A stretch of DNA of 64,000 bases from contig DATJOJ010000025.1 of NCBI GenBank assembly GCA_035507035.1, positions 1 through 64,000 on the forward strand, in the 5' to 3' direction. The position numbers were made by a program, and so were the translations under genes. The stretch is from DATJOJ01 sp035507035. GTDB lineage: Bacteria; Acidobacteriota; Terriglobia; Terriglobales; Acidobacteriaceae. This document shows, one piece after another, positions 16,894 to 24,851 of the stretch (position 1 is its first letter; each line of letters begins with the position of its first letter). The notes beneath the pieces are model-generated. The model had not been told where the DNA came from and searched no databases. It was given only the letters and a program-made list of their open reading frames with translations.

Positions 16894-17709
16894 CTAGAGC
16901 TTGATTCCGGGGCCTAAGATCACAACAAATACGATTGCTACGACCGCTCCGGTGATCACCCATGCCCAACTGAACTCAATGGCCTGACCTCGGTTTGTAT
17001 CCTGCGCAAATGGGCCCATGAGGCTGGGAATCCGCAACATGCCCAGGAATGCCAGAAACGAACCGGAGAAGCCATTCACCCAAATCAGCCGGGTGCTGAT
17101 AGGATTCAGCGCAGCCGAAGCCACCGCAAGCACTCCGCTCGCTAGATAAGCTGGAAAAATCAATCGGGGCACTTCGCCGCGAGCAATCTTGCCTTCACTC
17201 ACGATTCTAGCTACCGAGCGCGCGAGCAAGCGCACGACTGCCACGTACGACACGGCACCGACGATGCAGATTGCCGCGCGCCACGCGTAGGCCGGGCGCA
17301 ATCCTCGGATCACAAAGGCCCAGTCGCCCACGTTCATTAATCCTGACCAGAAAAGATAGCCGGCCGCGACGAGCAGGTTGAACGCGGCAAAGAGCCAGAG
17401 AAAATACGAAAAGGGGTTGAACCTGGCTCGCCGCAGAAACAGATAGAATGCGCCGACGCCAAAGACAATGTTCGCGACCGGGCCAGCCGCATCGACAATG
17501 CGATTGCCTCCCGCGCTGGTCAGAATAATCGAACTGAGCAATAGCGGCTTTACTCCTGTAAGCAGGCAGCCGGTTCCGTGGCCGATCAGTTCGTGGGTGA
17601 GCGAGGAGGCAGCGTAGGCAATTACGGTGATCGCGATTAGCGTCGGCAAGTCCGAGCGAGGCCTGGAAGGACTTGATCTGAAAACGGCCGAAGAAGGCAC
17701 GGATGACAT
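16894..17709 (-). CDS. polytopic membrane protein resembling M50-type peptidases
   Basis: A 271-residue protein with about six membrane helices. An early helix carries THELIGHG (about residues 38-45), a zinc-site-like HE motif but spaced HExxxH rather than the usual HExxH, and DAAGPVANI (about residues 73-81) resembles the second motif of site-2-type proteases. It may be a degenerate or non-proteolytic relative. It ends eight bases from the convergent ccm operon, and its start lies close to the esterase gene, with which it may be co-transcribed (68-base gap). Confidence 0.6.
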   Translation of the reverse strand: MSSVPSSAVFRSSPSRPRSDLPTLIAITVIAYAASSLTHELIGHGTGCLLTGVKPLLLSSIILTSAGGNRIVDAAGPVANIVFGVGAFYLFLRRARFNPFSYFLWLFAAFNLLVAAGYLFWSGLMNVGDWAFVIRGLRPAYAWRAAICIVGAVSYVAVVRLLARSVARIVSEGKIARGEVPRLIFPAYLASGVLAVASAALNPISTRLIWVNGFSGSFLAFLGMLRIPSLMGPFAQDTNRGQAIEFSWAWVITGAVVAIVFVVILGPGIKL

Positions 17710-17777
17710 GAGGATAGAAGCTTAAGTCGTTTCCCGCAAAGAGCGCAACATTCGCCACAGCGTGCGGCACATTCCGG

Positions 17778-18875
17778 TTACGTTCGCGGTTGGCTCCCGC
17801 TGATTGAACCGGCCGTGCTGTCGCGAAAAAATCTCCAAATCTCTTCGCTGGCCTTCGGACCTCCCGGATCGCCGTACCGACTGGGCTGAGGCGATCCCGA
17901 CCAGGCATGGCCAAGCCCGTGTACGACCCACTTTTCCATCAGCAGTCCGTGGAGGTCGGAATAAGTGCGCTTGGTGAATGTGTAACCGTTCGTGACCGAG
18001 CCTTCAGTTACTTGCTCAGCCAGGGGGTCTGCTCGCCTTCCGCCGGTGGCGGCCATGCAGGCATTGGTTTCGGCCCATTGGGCGATGACCTGGTCCGCAG
18101 CTCCGCGAGGGACCCGGTGGTCATTTGAGCCCTGAAACACAATGACCGGCATTCGCCTTCTAGCCTTCTCACGCAAGCCCGGCCTCATGGCCTCGAAAGC
18201 GAGTTGCCCCTGCCGCACTGGATCGGGTCCCCCATGTCGCAGCAAGCCGAAGGCCGAGGCCCGGCTGGTGGCAGCTTTGAACTCAACTCCAGCGAAAACT
18301 CCGATGGCCGAAAATAAATCGGGGTAAGTCGCAGCCATGACAATCGCCATGCCTCCGCCTGCGGATACGCCCACTACGAAAATACGATCGGCATCAATGT
18401 TGCGTGAGTTTTGTATTTCCCTGATGATCCCGGCCAGAATCGCAGGTTCTCCCGCGCCGCGCGCCTGGTGGTGGGCCTCAAACCAGTTCCAGCATTTGAG
18501 AAAATTCGCGCGGCGGGATTGCTCCGGATAAACGACTAGAAACCGTTCGCGATCGGCCAGGGTATTCATTCCAGAGATCGCTGCGAAATCCTCGCTTTGC
18601 TGCGTGCAGCCATGCAGCATCATCACGAGGGGAACCGGAGCCTGCATATCGTGTTCTGCCGGAATCCACAACTTATATTGACGCGAACCGAAGTTGGTGC
18701 GTATGGTGGCGCTCGTCCAGGCGCCCGGCCGAAACCCACGGAACTCAGGAGCGACGGGATTGGCTGATTCCGCCACGGAATCGTGTTTTTCCTTTTGAAA
18801 ACTTTGTAAAGCCCGGGAGACGCGGGCAATACTCGCTTTCGCCTTTCCACATCTGGTATACAAGAATTCAGGCAT
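17778..18875 (-). CDS. PHB depolymerase-family esterase
   Basis: A 365-residue alpha/beta hydrolase. Features in order: LVMMLHGCTQ (oxyanion-hole HG, about residue 95), the nucleophile elbow GVSAGGG (about residue 186), the acid region IVFQGSNDHRVP and a C-terminal histidine in GLGHAWSG, all typical of the PhaZ/LpqC esterase family. Such enzymes cut polyhydroxybutyrate, feruloyl esters or other short esters; the substrate is unknown. No obvious signal peptide with ATG 18875; a longer reading from 18944 would overlap the divergent glycosyltransferase. The genes at 18875 and 18899 are divergent, with only 23 bases between them. Confidence 0.85.
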   Translation of the reverse strand: MPEFLYTRCGKAKASIARVSRALQSFQKEKHDSVAESANPVAPEFRGFRPGAWTSATIRTNFGSRQYKLWIPAEHDMQAPVPLVMMLHGCTQQSEDFAAISGMNTLADRERFLVVYPEQSRRANFLKCWNWFEAHHQARGAGEPAILAGIIREIQNSRNIDADRIFVVGVSAGGGMAIVMAATYPDLFSAIGVFAGVEFKAATSRASAFGLLRHGGPDPVRQGQLAFEAMRPGLREKARRRMPVIVFQGSNDHRVPRGAADQVIAQWAETNACMAATGGRRADPLAEQVTEGSVTNGYTFTKRTYSDLHGLLMEKWVVHGLGHAWSGSPQPSRYGDPGGPKASEEIWRFFRDSTAGSISGSQPRT

Positions 18876-18898
18876 TTGTACAGTGAGGCGCGAAACTT

Positions 18899-20068
18899 TT
18901 GACTGCCCTGCATTATGGGATTCTGGCGGTAGCCGCGATTCCATTTATCTATTACGTGCTCGCGATCTCGAGCACGGTACGCTATTTCCTGCAATCGCGA
19001 AAAGAGCTGAGGCCGAATACTGACTTTACCCCTCCCGTGAGTTGCCTCAAGCCGATCAAGGGCCTTGATATCGAGGCATACGAAAACTATGCCAGCTTTT
19101 GCCGGCAGGATTATCCGAACTACGAGATTGTGTTTTGCGCCGATCCTGACGATCCCGCGTTTCCCCTGGTAGAAAAACTTATTCGCGAGTTTCCCGACTG
19201 TAATATTCGATTACTTTCCGGCTCCGGGCGGAATGCCATCAACGACAAGGTGGCCCGTCTGGTGCGGCTGACGGCCGAGGCCAAATACGACATCTTTGTC
19301 ATCACCGACGGCGATGTGCGTGTCGGCCCGGAATATCTGCGGACCGTGATTTCGCCCCTGCGCGATCCGAAAGTTGGCGCGGCCACTTGCCTCTACGTTT
19401 CGACCAAGGAAAATAATCTGGTGGAAGAACTGCAATCGATTGGAATGATCTCGGACTTTTTTGCGTCGACCATGGTGGCCTGGAACCTCGATGGCATCAA
19501 GTTCACCTTCGGGCAGACCATCGTCACGCGGCGTGAAAGTGTGCAGGGTTATGGCGGATACACGGTGATTGAAAACCGACCTGCGGACGACGTTTATGCG
19601 GGAAGGCTAGTCGCAGAGCAGGGATATGAAGTCAAGCTGCTGCCGTATGTGGTGCAATCGGTCGCCGATTTTCATTCGTTCAAAGACCTGCTGCACAAGC
19701 GCATTCGCTGGATGACGGTGCAGCGCTTGATGCGGCCATGGGGGCATGTGGGATTGATTTTTACTTTCGGATTACCGTGGGCGCTACTGGCCGTGGCAAT
19801 GCACCCCACAATGTGGGTCGCGCTTGCGTACCTCGGCGGATATGCCCTTTGCCGCGTTGTGATCACCTGGCTGGTTGGCGTTTGGGGAATGAAGCAGCAT
19901 GGGATTTGGAAGAAACTTCCGCTGATTCCCATCTGGGATGCGATTGCGTTCTTGTTGTGGATCGGGAGCTTCGCGCGTAATACCATCCGCTGGAGAGGCG
20001 TGGATTATTTTATTCGGGAGGGAATACTGGTTCCGGCAGTTCCATCACCTCGACCGGGTTCTGACTAA
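18899..20068 (+). CDS. family 21 glycosyltransferase, HpnI/ceramide glucosyltransferase-like
   Basis: A 389-residue membrane GT. TTG 18899 follows GTGAGG at about eight bases. It has an N-terminal membrane helix, then the GT-A domain with CLKPIKGLD, ADPDDPAF, the metal-binding TDGDVRVGP (about residue 140), the acid ENRPADDVY, and the KRIRWM motif (Q/R-XX-RW), and then C-terminal membrane helices. This layout fits ceramide glucosyltransferases and HpnI, which adds N-acetylglucosamine to bacteriohopanetetrol. Its 3' end overlaps the convergent gene by four bases. Neighbouring sqdB raises the possibility of another lipid acceptor. Confidence 0.8.
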   Translation: MTALHYGILAVAAIPFIYYVLAISSTVRYFLQSRKELRPNTDFTPPVSCLKPIKGLDIEAYENYASFCRQDYPNYEIVFCADPDDPAFPLVEKLIREFPDCNIRLLSGSGRNAINDKVARLVRLTAEAKYDIFVITDGDVRVGPEYLRTVISPLRDPKVGAATCLYVSTKENNLVEELQSIGMISDFFASTMVAWNLDGIKFTFGQTIVTRRESVQGYGGYTVIENRPADDVYAGRLVAEQGYEVKLLPYVVQSVADFHSFKDLLHKRIRWMTVQRLMRPWGHVGLIFTFGLPWALLAVAMHPTMWVALAYLGGYALCRVVITWLVGVWGMKQHGIWKKLPLIPIWDAIAFLLWIGSFARNTIRWRGVDYFIREGILVPAVPSPRPGSD

Positions 20069-21507
20069 TTCACGCGGCAAACTCTTACGACATCGTTCTG
20101 ATAAGGGCAATCCAACCCTTGCCCACGGGGCTGTTCCACGATCACCCAAGTAACTCCGTACTGATTGTGGAGACGTCGAAAGTCGTCCAGCCGAAAATTC
20201 TTCCATCCGCTTTGCGCTTGCGACTGACGCAGCCACTCATCCGCCAAGGGCGGGAACATTGAGGCTGCGCCGGCATCTTTTGTGTCGGCTAATCGGCTGC
20301 GCTCGGCGATCGCGCGAAAGCCCTGTTCATCTTCTGTCGGCAGGTTTGCGCTGGCGGGACCGAGCGCGAAGATGGCGTCCGTCGGCGTATTAGTGCGTGT
20401 CCAAACAAACGCCTGCACCCATGGATTCTTCGATGCGGCGCCCGGCCATTCGATATGCGCGCTGTAGGGAAACAGCGAGCGCTGAGCCATGAACATTCCG
20501 AGGCAAAGAGGAACAAAAAGCAGCAGCCAGCGCCAAATGCGGTTCTTCAAAACATATTCTCCCAGCAGGCAGCCGGCGAATAAAAACATCAGAATGTAGA
20601 GCAAGTATAGACATCGCATGGGTTGGAGGCGGGCCAGTGCTTCCAGGCGAGGGGGAATCGAGAGAATGAGCGCGACCGGCAAAAAGACGAGCAGATAGAC
20701 GATCAGCGTGCGGCAGAGAAGTTCGAAGTTGCGCTGCCCACGCGAGCGTGCCAATCGGGCCATCCACGCCAAAATAAAAATGGGCGCAATTGCGCCCAGC
20801 CATTCATACCATTGCCAACGGATCAAGTAGTGTTCGGGATGATGGAGCGCGACTTGGTGATAAGCGGTGGTCGGGGGATCGAGCGTCAGGCCAAACGGCG
20901 CAAGGGCGGCGATGCCGACGGTTCCTCTTTTGACGTTCTGCATGACAACCAGCAGGGCGCAGAAAAAAATCGCGAATGCCGCCATGAAAGGATGAATCAG
21001 CGCTGCGAGGATGAGGAACAAAGCTGCTTGAACAAGCTTCTTGTCAAGAATCTTGACGATCGCCGAGATCATGGCGAAGGCTGCCAGGTTTCGCGGGTTG
21101 ACGTATTGATCCAGAATGTAGAGCGCGGTCCCTGCGACTGGCAGAGTGAGCAATGCGGCAATGAGCGCAACGCCTGCCCAGCGGGCGGTTTCATCAGAGA
21201 AGCATTTGCAGCTTAACTCCCAGCAAGCGAGCAAAAGTAGAAAAATCGACGCGAGTTGCCAGAAGAACAGCACCGCGACCAACGGCAAATGGGTCAGACG
21301 GACGGACCAAGCAATCAAGTTGGGAAACAGGGTGTGGCCAGCGTGGTCCGCGAAGAACTGCGCATTAAAAGGGAAAAGCTCCGGATGAAGGAGCTTTTCC
21401 ACGCCCGGCAAATAAATTTCAGCGTCTTCCGCAAAGGGATGGTAGCCGGCAACCAGCAATGCTCCCAATGTGAGGAGCAGAAGAACCAGGAATTCTTTGC
21501 GTTTCAA
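20065..21507 (-). CDS. polytopic membrane protein, possible GT-C-like
   Basis: A 480-residue protein with roughly ten membrane helices. The start is TTG 21507 inside the sqdB stop (TTGA overlap), so it is translationally coupled to sqdB. The N-terminus LLLTLGALLVAGYHPFAEDAE has an early acidic loop, as in GT-C glycosyltransferases and related envelope proteins. The C-terminal periplasmic part ends WVIVEQPRGQ...VVRVCRVN. No family is assigned with confidence. Coupling to sqdB suggests a role in the same glycolipid route, which is inference. Confidence 0.6.
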   Translation of the reverse strand: MKRKEFLVLLLLTLGALLVAGYHPFAEDAEIYLPGVEKLLHPELFPFNAQFFADHAGHTLFPNLIAWSVRLTHLPLVAVLFFWQLASIFLLLLACWELSCKCFSDETARWAGVALIAALLTLPVAGTALYILDQYVNPRNLAAFAMISAIVKILDKKLVQAALFLILAALIHPFMAAFAIFFCALLVVMQNVKRGTVGIAALAPFGLTLDPPTTAYHQVALHHPEHYLIRWQWYEWLGAIAPIFILAWMARLARSRGQRNFELLCRTLIVYLLVFLPVALILSIPPRLEALARLQPMRCLYLLYILMFLFAGCLLGEYVLKNRIWRWLLLFVPLCLGMFMAQRSLFPYSAHIEWPGAASKNPWVQAFVWTRTNTPTDAIFALGPASANLPTEDEQGFRAIAERSRLADTKDAGAASMFPPLADEWLRQSQAQSGWKNFRLDDFRRLHNQYGVTWVIVEQPRGQGLDCPYQNDVVRVCRVN

Positions 21508-22775
21508 CTGCGCTTGGCCACCGTCGATGTGGCGCGCTGATTTCCGTTACTCTTGCCCGCGCCAACAGTCTCGAACTCTGGAACCTGGGACTCTTCAGCG
21601 GCACGAACCGACCGCTGATTGCGCGCCTCGCGCCAGTTCACTCGCGGCAGCATCATGGAACTATCGATCCGGTCCTGGTACTTGATGGCGATGTTCATCA
21701 GCGAATCGATCAAGGAATCGGAAAGCAGATGCGGCACCAAGCCGAGTTCGATCAGTTTGGAGTGCTTGGCGTTGTAATAGTGCTCTTCGGCTTCGACTCG
21801 AGGATCGGGCAAGTGGTTGAGTTCGACCTTCAAGCCCAGTTTCTTGCCTTCCCGTTGAACCATGAGCGCAAGATCGAGAACCGAAAACTGCTCGGTAAAC
21901 TGATTGAAGACGCGGAACTCGCCCCGCTTTGCGGGATTCTGGCAAGCGATCTCGATGCAACGAACGGTGTCGCGAATATCGAGGAAACCGCGCGTCTGGC
22001 CGCCCTTTCCATAGACGGTCAAGGGAAGTCCGATGGCTGCCTGGGCACAAAAGCGGTTCAGCACCGTTCCGAAAACCTCGTCGTAATCGAAGCGATTGAT
22101 GAGAGCTTCGTCGAGCGCGACTTCATTGGTCATCGTTCCGTAGACAACACCCTGGTTCAGGTCGGTCGCACGCAGCCCCCAAATTTTGCAGCAAAACATA
22201 ATGTTGTGGCTGTCGTGGACCTTGGAGAGATGGTAGAAAGATCCGGGTTGCTTGGGAAACGGCAGCACGTCCTTGCGGCCATTGTGCTCGATGGTGATGT
22301 AGCCTTCTTCAATATCGATGTTCGGCGTTCCGTATTCGCCCATGGTTCCCAGCTTGATCAGATGGCAATCCGGACGAAATTCCCGCAGAGCAAACAGCAG
22401 GTTCAGCGTTCCAACAACGTTATTCACCTGGGTGAACACCGCATGCTTGCGGTCGATCATGGAATACGGAGCGGCACGCTGTTCGGCGAAATGTACGACG
22501 GCATCCGGCTCGAATTCACGGACAAGGGATGAGAGAAAGTCATAATCCATGACATCGCCGACAAAAACATCGATGTTTTTTCCGGTAATGTCGCGCCAGG
22601 TGCGCAGGCGCTCGGGAAGGGGGCGAATCGGGGTCAGGGTTTGTACGCCTAGCTCATGGTCCCATTGACGGCGGCAGAAATTGTCAACAATCGCTACAGA
22701 ATGGCCTTGATTCGACAAATAAAGGGAAGTTGCCCAACCGCAGTAACCATCTCCGCCCAGAACGACGATCCTCAT
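21504..22775 (-). CDS. sqdB: UDP-sulfoquinovose synthase
   Basis: A 423-residue short-chain dehydrogenase-type enzyme that converts UDP-glucose and sulfite to UDP-sulfoquinovose, the head-group donor of sulfolipids. Highly specific features: VVLGGDGYCGWAT (NAD-binding, residues 4-16), RRQWDHELGV, LGTMGEYGTPN (catalytic Thr), FYHLSKVHDSHN (YxxxK pair), ATDLNQGVVYG and TRGFLDIRDT. These blocks match plant SQD1/bacterial SqdB closely. GGAGG precedes ATG 22775. The C-terminal about 40 residues are extra and polar. No obvious SqdX/SqdD transferase lies in the window; the adjacent GT at 18899 is a candidate. Confidence 0.93.
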   Translation of the reverse strand: MRIVVLGGDGYCGWATSLYLSNQGHSVAIVDNFCRRQWDHELGVQTLTPIRPLPERLRTWRDITGKNIDVFVGDVMDYDFLSSLVREFEPDAVVHFAEQRAAPYSMIDRKHAVFTQVNNVVGTLNLLFALREFRPDCHLIKLGTMGEYGTPNIDIEEGYITIEHNGRKDVLPFPKQPGSFYHLSKVHDSHNIMFCCKIWGLRATDLNQGVVYGTMTNEVALDEALINRFDYDEVFGTVLNRFCAQAAIGLPLTVYGKGGQTRGFLDIRDTVRCIEIACQNPAKRGEFRVFNQFTEQFSVLDLALMVQREGKKLGLKVELNHLPDPRVEAEEHYYNAKHSKLIELGLVPHLLSDSLIDSLMNIAIKYQDRIDSSMMLPRVNWREARNQRSVRAAEESQVPEFETVGAGKSNGNQRATSTVAKRS

Positions 22776-22928
22776 TTTTCCTCCGTGTATTCAGCTCGTT
22801 ATCCCGGGGGCATGAGCCTGTCGGATGCAATCCGTACCGGGCGAACGGTAAAGCCACCGCAGATTCGAGCGGCCCCAATTATCGCGATGTTACGATTCTA
22901 TCGCATCCGATGCGCCTTTGGGATTGAG

Positions 22929-24851
22929 TTAGTCGAGACCCGGGTAAAGGTTTGTCGAAGCCAAAGGCGTCGTTTCAGAGGCATTTGGCTTACTTTCCGC
23001 TTGCACGGGTTGATTCGTCAGCAGCAACTTCCCTCCACTTTCCTTCACGACGTTCAGAGCTTGAGAACCGACCAGTCGCTGCAATCGCGGCATGGCCGAT
23101 TCTTTTGCTACGAGATAGTAGCGCTCTGGCTTCACCCAGAGATCATGAAACTGTGCGTCATTGATGAACACATCGGGCGCGCCGGGAGCATACGATCCGT
23201 ACTCAAGATTCATGAAACGCCCGTTCAGCAGGAGAGCTGTGCGGTTGGTATAGAAGAACACCGACGAGAAAAAATAGTAGTGCCGATCGACGATTAATTT
23301 TCCGTCGGGCGATTTCAGTAACGCTTCGGCTAGAGGGCGCGACGACATATAGGGATCGAAAGCGACCATGGCCAGCCGCGCCGCATGGAAGAAAAGCGTC
23401 ATCATCAGTGCCGCCGCGAGAGCGACGCGCCGGGTCTTCTTGAAGAATGTTCCAACGCAACCGATCCCAAATGCCAACGCAGCCAAGGCCAGCGGCAAAC
23501 GCAAATAAGCGAACGACGCCAGGGTCAGATCTTCCATGTGGCCCAGCGACAATTTGTAGGCCTTGGGATGCGGTTTGAGCGCTTCGGAAATGTCGCCGGG
23601 GTGTGGGAACCCCCAACTCAGAATCAAAATGGTGATGGCGGCGATGGCTGCGCAGGCGGTAACGATTCCTAACACTCGCGTGCCGCGTCGAATCCAAATT
23701 CCGTCCGCCACGAGGGCCGAGCCCAAAAGCAGCGCGAGCGCCGGATAGCAGGGCATCGAATAATATTCTTGCGTGGTGGAGAAGGTGAAAAAGATCAGGA
23801 TGAAGCCGGTCCAACAAAGTGCCAGCAGGCCGGTACGCCCGGCACGGTCCAGGGGCTTGAACGATAATTTAGCAATCGCGGGAAAATAGACGCTCCAGGG
23901 AAATAGCCAAAGCAGATGAAACAGCCAGAAATACAGGCGCGGCACGGTGTCGTAATCGCGCGGGTAACGCATATTCAGGAAGCGAAGGACGTGCTCGTTC
24001 ATGAAATAGAACCAGAAAAAGCCGTGATACTCGCCCGGTCCCGAGTGCATGGTGAAAACGAAATACGGCGGCATGCGCAGTGTGGCCAGTACATGCCAGG
24101 GCGCGGCAATCGCCAACAGGATCAGCGTTCCGGTAAATACATGCAGTTTTTTCCAGAGCGCACGCGAAGAAAGCTGCTGCGTCACCAGCAGGTACAAAAA
24201 AATCCCGCCGAGCGGAAACACAACGGCGATGAGCCCTTTCAGGAGCAGCCCGATGGCGATAGTCACCGAGAGCACGATGGTCCAAAATCGCGGATGTGGT
24301 TCTGCCGGCTCAATGGCGCGCTGGAAACTCCAAAACGAAAGACAGACACAAAGCGTGAGCAGAACATCCGGAATCTGGATGCGGGTGAAAAGAAAGAGTC
24401 CGATGCAGGTGGCGACGACGAGTCCTGAATAAAATCCCGCGCGTCCGCCAAAAGCCCAGCGGCTGTAACGATAAGTAACCCATGCCAGCAGGATGGCACC
24501 GAGCGCCAACGGCAGCCGCGCTGCCCAGTCATGCACGCCAAAAATGCGGTACGAAACCGCCATCACCCAGTACACCATTGGAGATTTTTCAAGGTAGGGT
24601 ACGCCGTCGAGATGCGCAATCACCCAGTCGCCGCTCTGCAGCATATTTCGCGCAATTTGCGCCTCCACGGCGTCTACGTCGTCCATGAGGGACGGCGGCG
24701 AAATAATGCAACCGAGGAAGATCGTGGCCGCAAAAAGTAGAATGATGAAATCGCTGCGAAGGAAGTTTAGGCGGTCGCCGACAGGCTGACCAACTTTTTG
24801 TCCGCCGGTTCCGGTTCGCTCAACGTCTGAATGTTCCACCGTTTGACCCAT
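22929..24851 (-). CDS. ArnT/PMT-like glycosyltransferase (GT-C, family 39/83 type)
   Basis: A 640-residue membrane protein with about 11 helices. After the first helix comes PSLMDDVDAVEAQIARNM with the acidic pair typical of GT-C enzymes, then YLEKSPMVYW (the E-K-P-P/W region of ArnT), RLPLALGAI, and a periplasmic C-terminal domain (KLIVDRHYYFFSS). Such enzymes move a sugar from polyprenyl phosphate to lipid A, protein or another acceptor. The only good start, ATG 24851, lies 85 bases inside the 3' end of the asparagine synthetase gene, so the two are co-transcribed. sqdB follows after 153 bases. Confidence 0.8.
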   Translation of the reverse strand: MGQTVEHSDVERTGTGGQKVGQPVGDRLNFLRSDFIILLFAATIFLGCIISPPSLMDDVDAVEAQIARNMLQSGDWVIAHLDGVPYLEKSPMVYWVMAVSYRIFGVHDWAARLPLALGAILLAWVTYRYSRWAFGGRAGFYSGLVVATCIGLFLFTRIQIPDVLLTLCVCLSFWSFQRAIEPAEPHPRFWTIVLSVTIAIGLLLKGLIAVVFPLGGIFLYLLVTQQLSSRALWKKLHVFTGTLILLAIAAPWHVLATLRMPPYFVFTMHSGPGEYHGFFWFYFMNEHVLRFLNMRYPRDYDTVPRLYFWLFHLLWLFPWSVYFPAIAKLSFKPLDRAGRTGLLALCWTGFILIFFTFSTTQEYYSMPCYPALALLLGSALVADGIWIRRGTRVLGIVTACAAIAAITILILSWGFPHPGDISEALKPHPKAYKLSLGHMEDLTLASFAYLRLPLALAALAFGIGCVGTFFKKTRRVALAAALMMTLFFHAARLAMVAFDPYMSSRPLAEALLKSPDGKLIVDRHYYFFSSVFFYTNRTALLLNGRFMNLEYGSYAPGAPDVFINDAQFHDLWVKPERYYLVAKESAMPRLQRLVGSQALNVVKESGGKLLLTNQPVQAESKPNASETTPLASTNLYPGLD

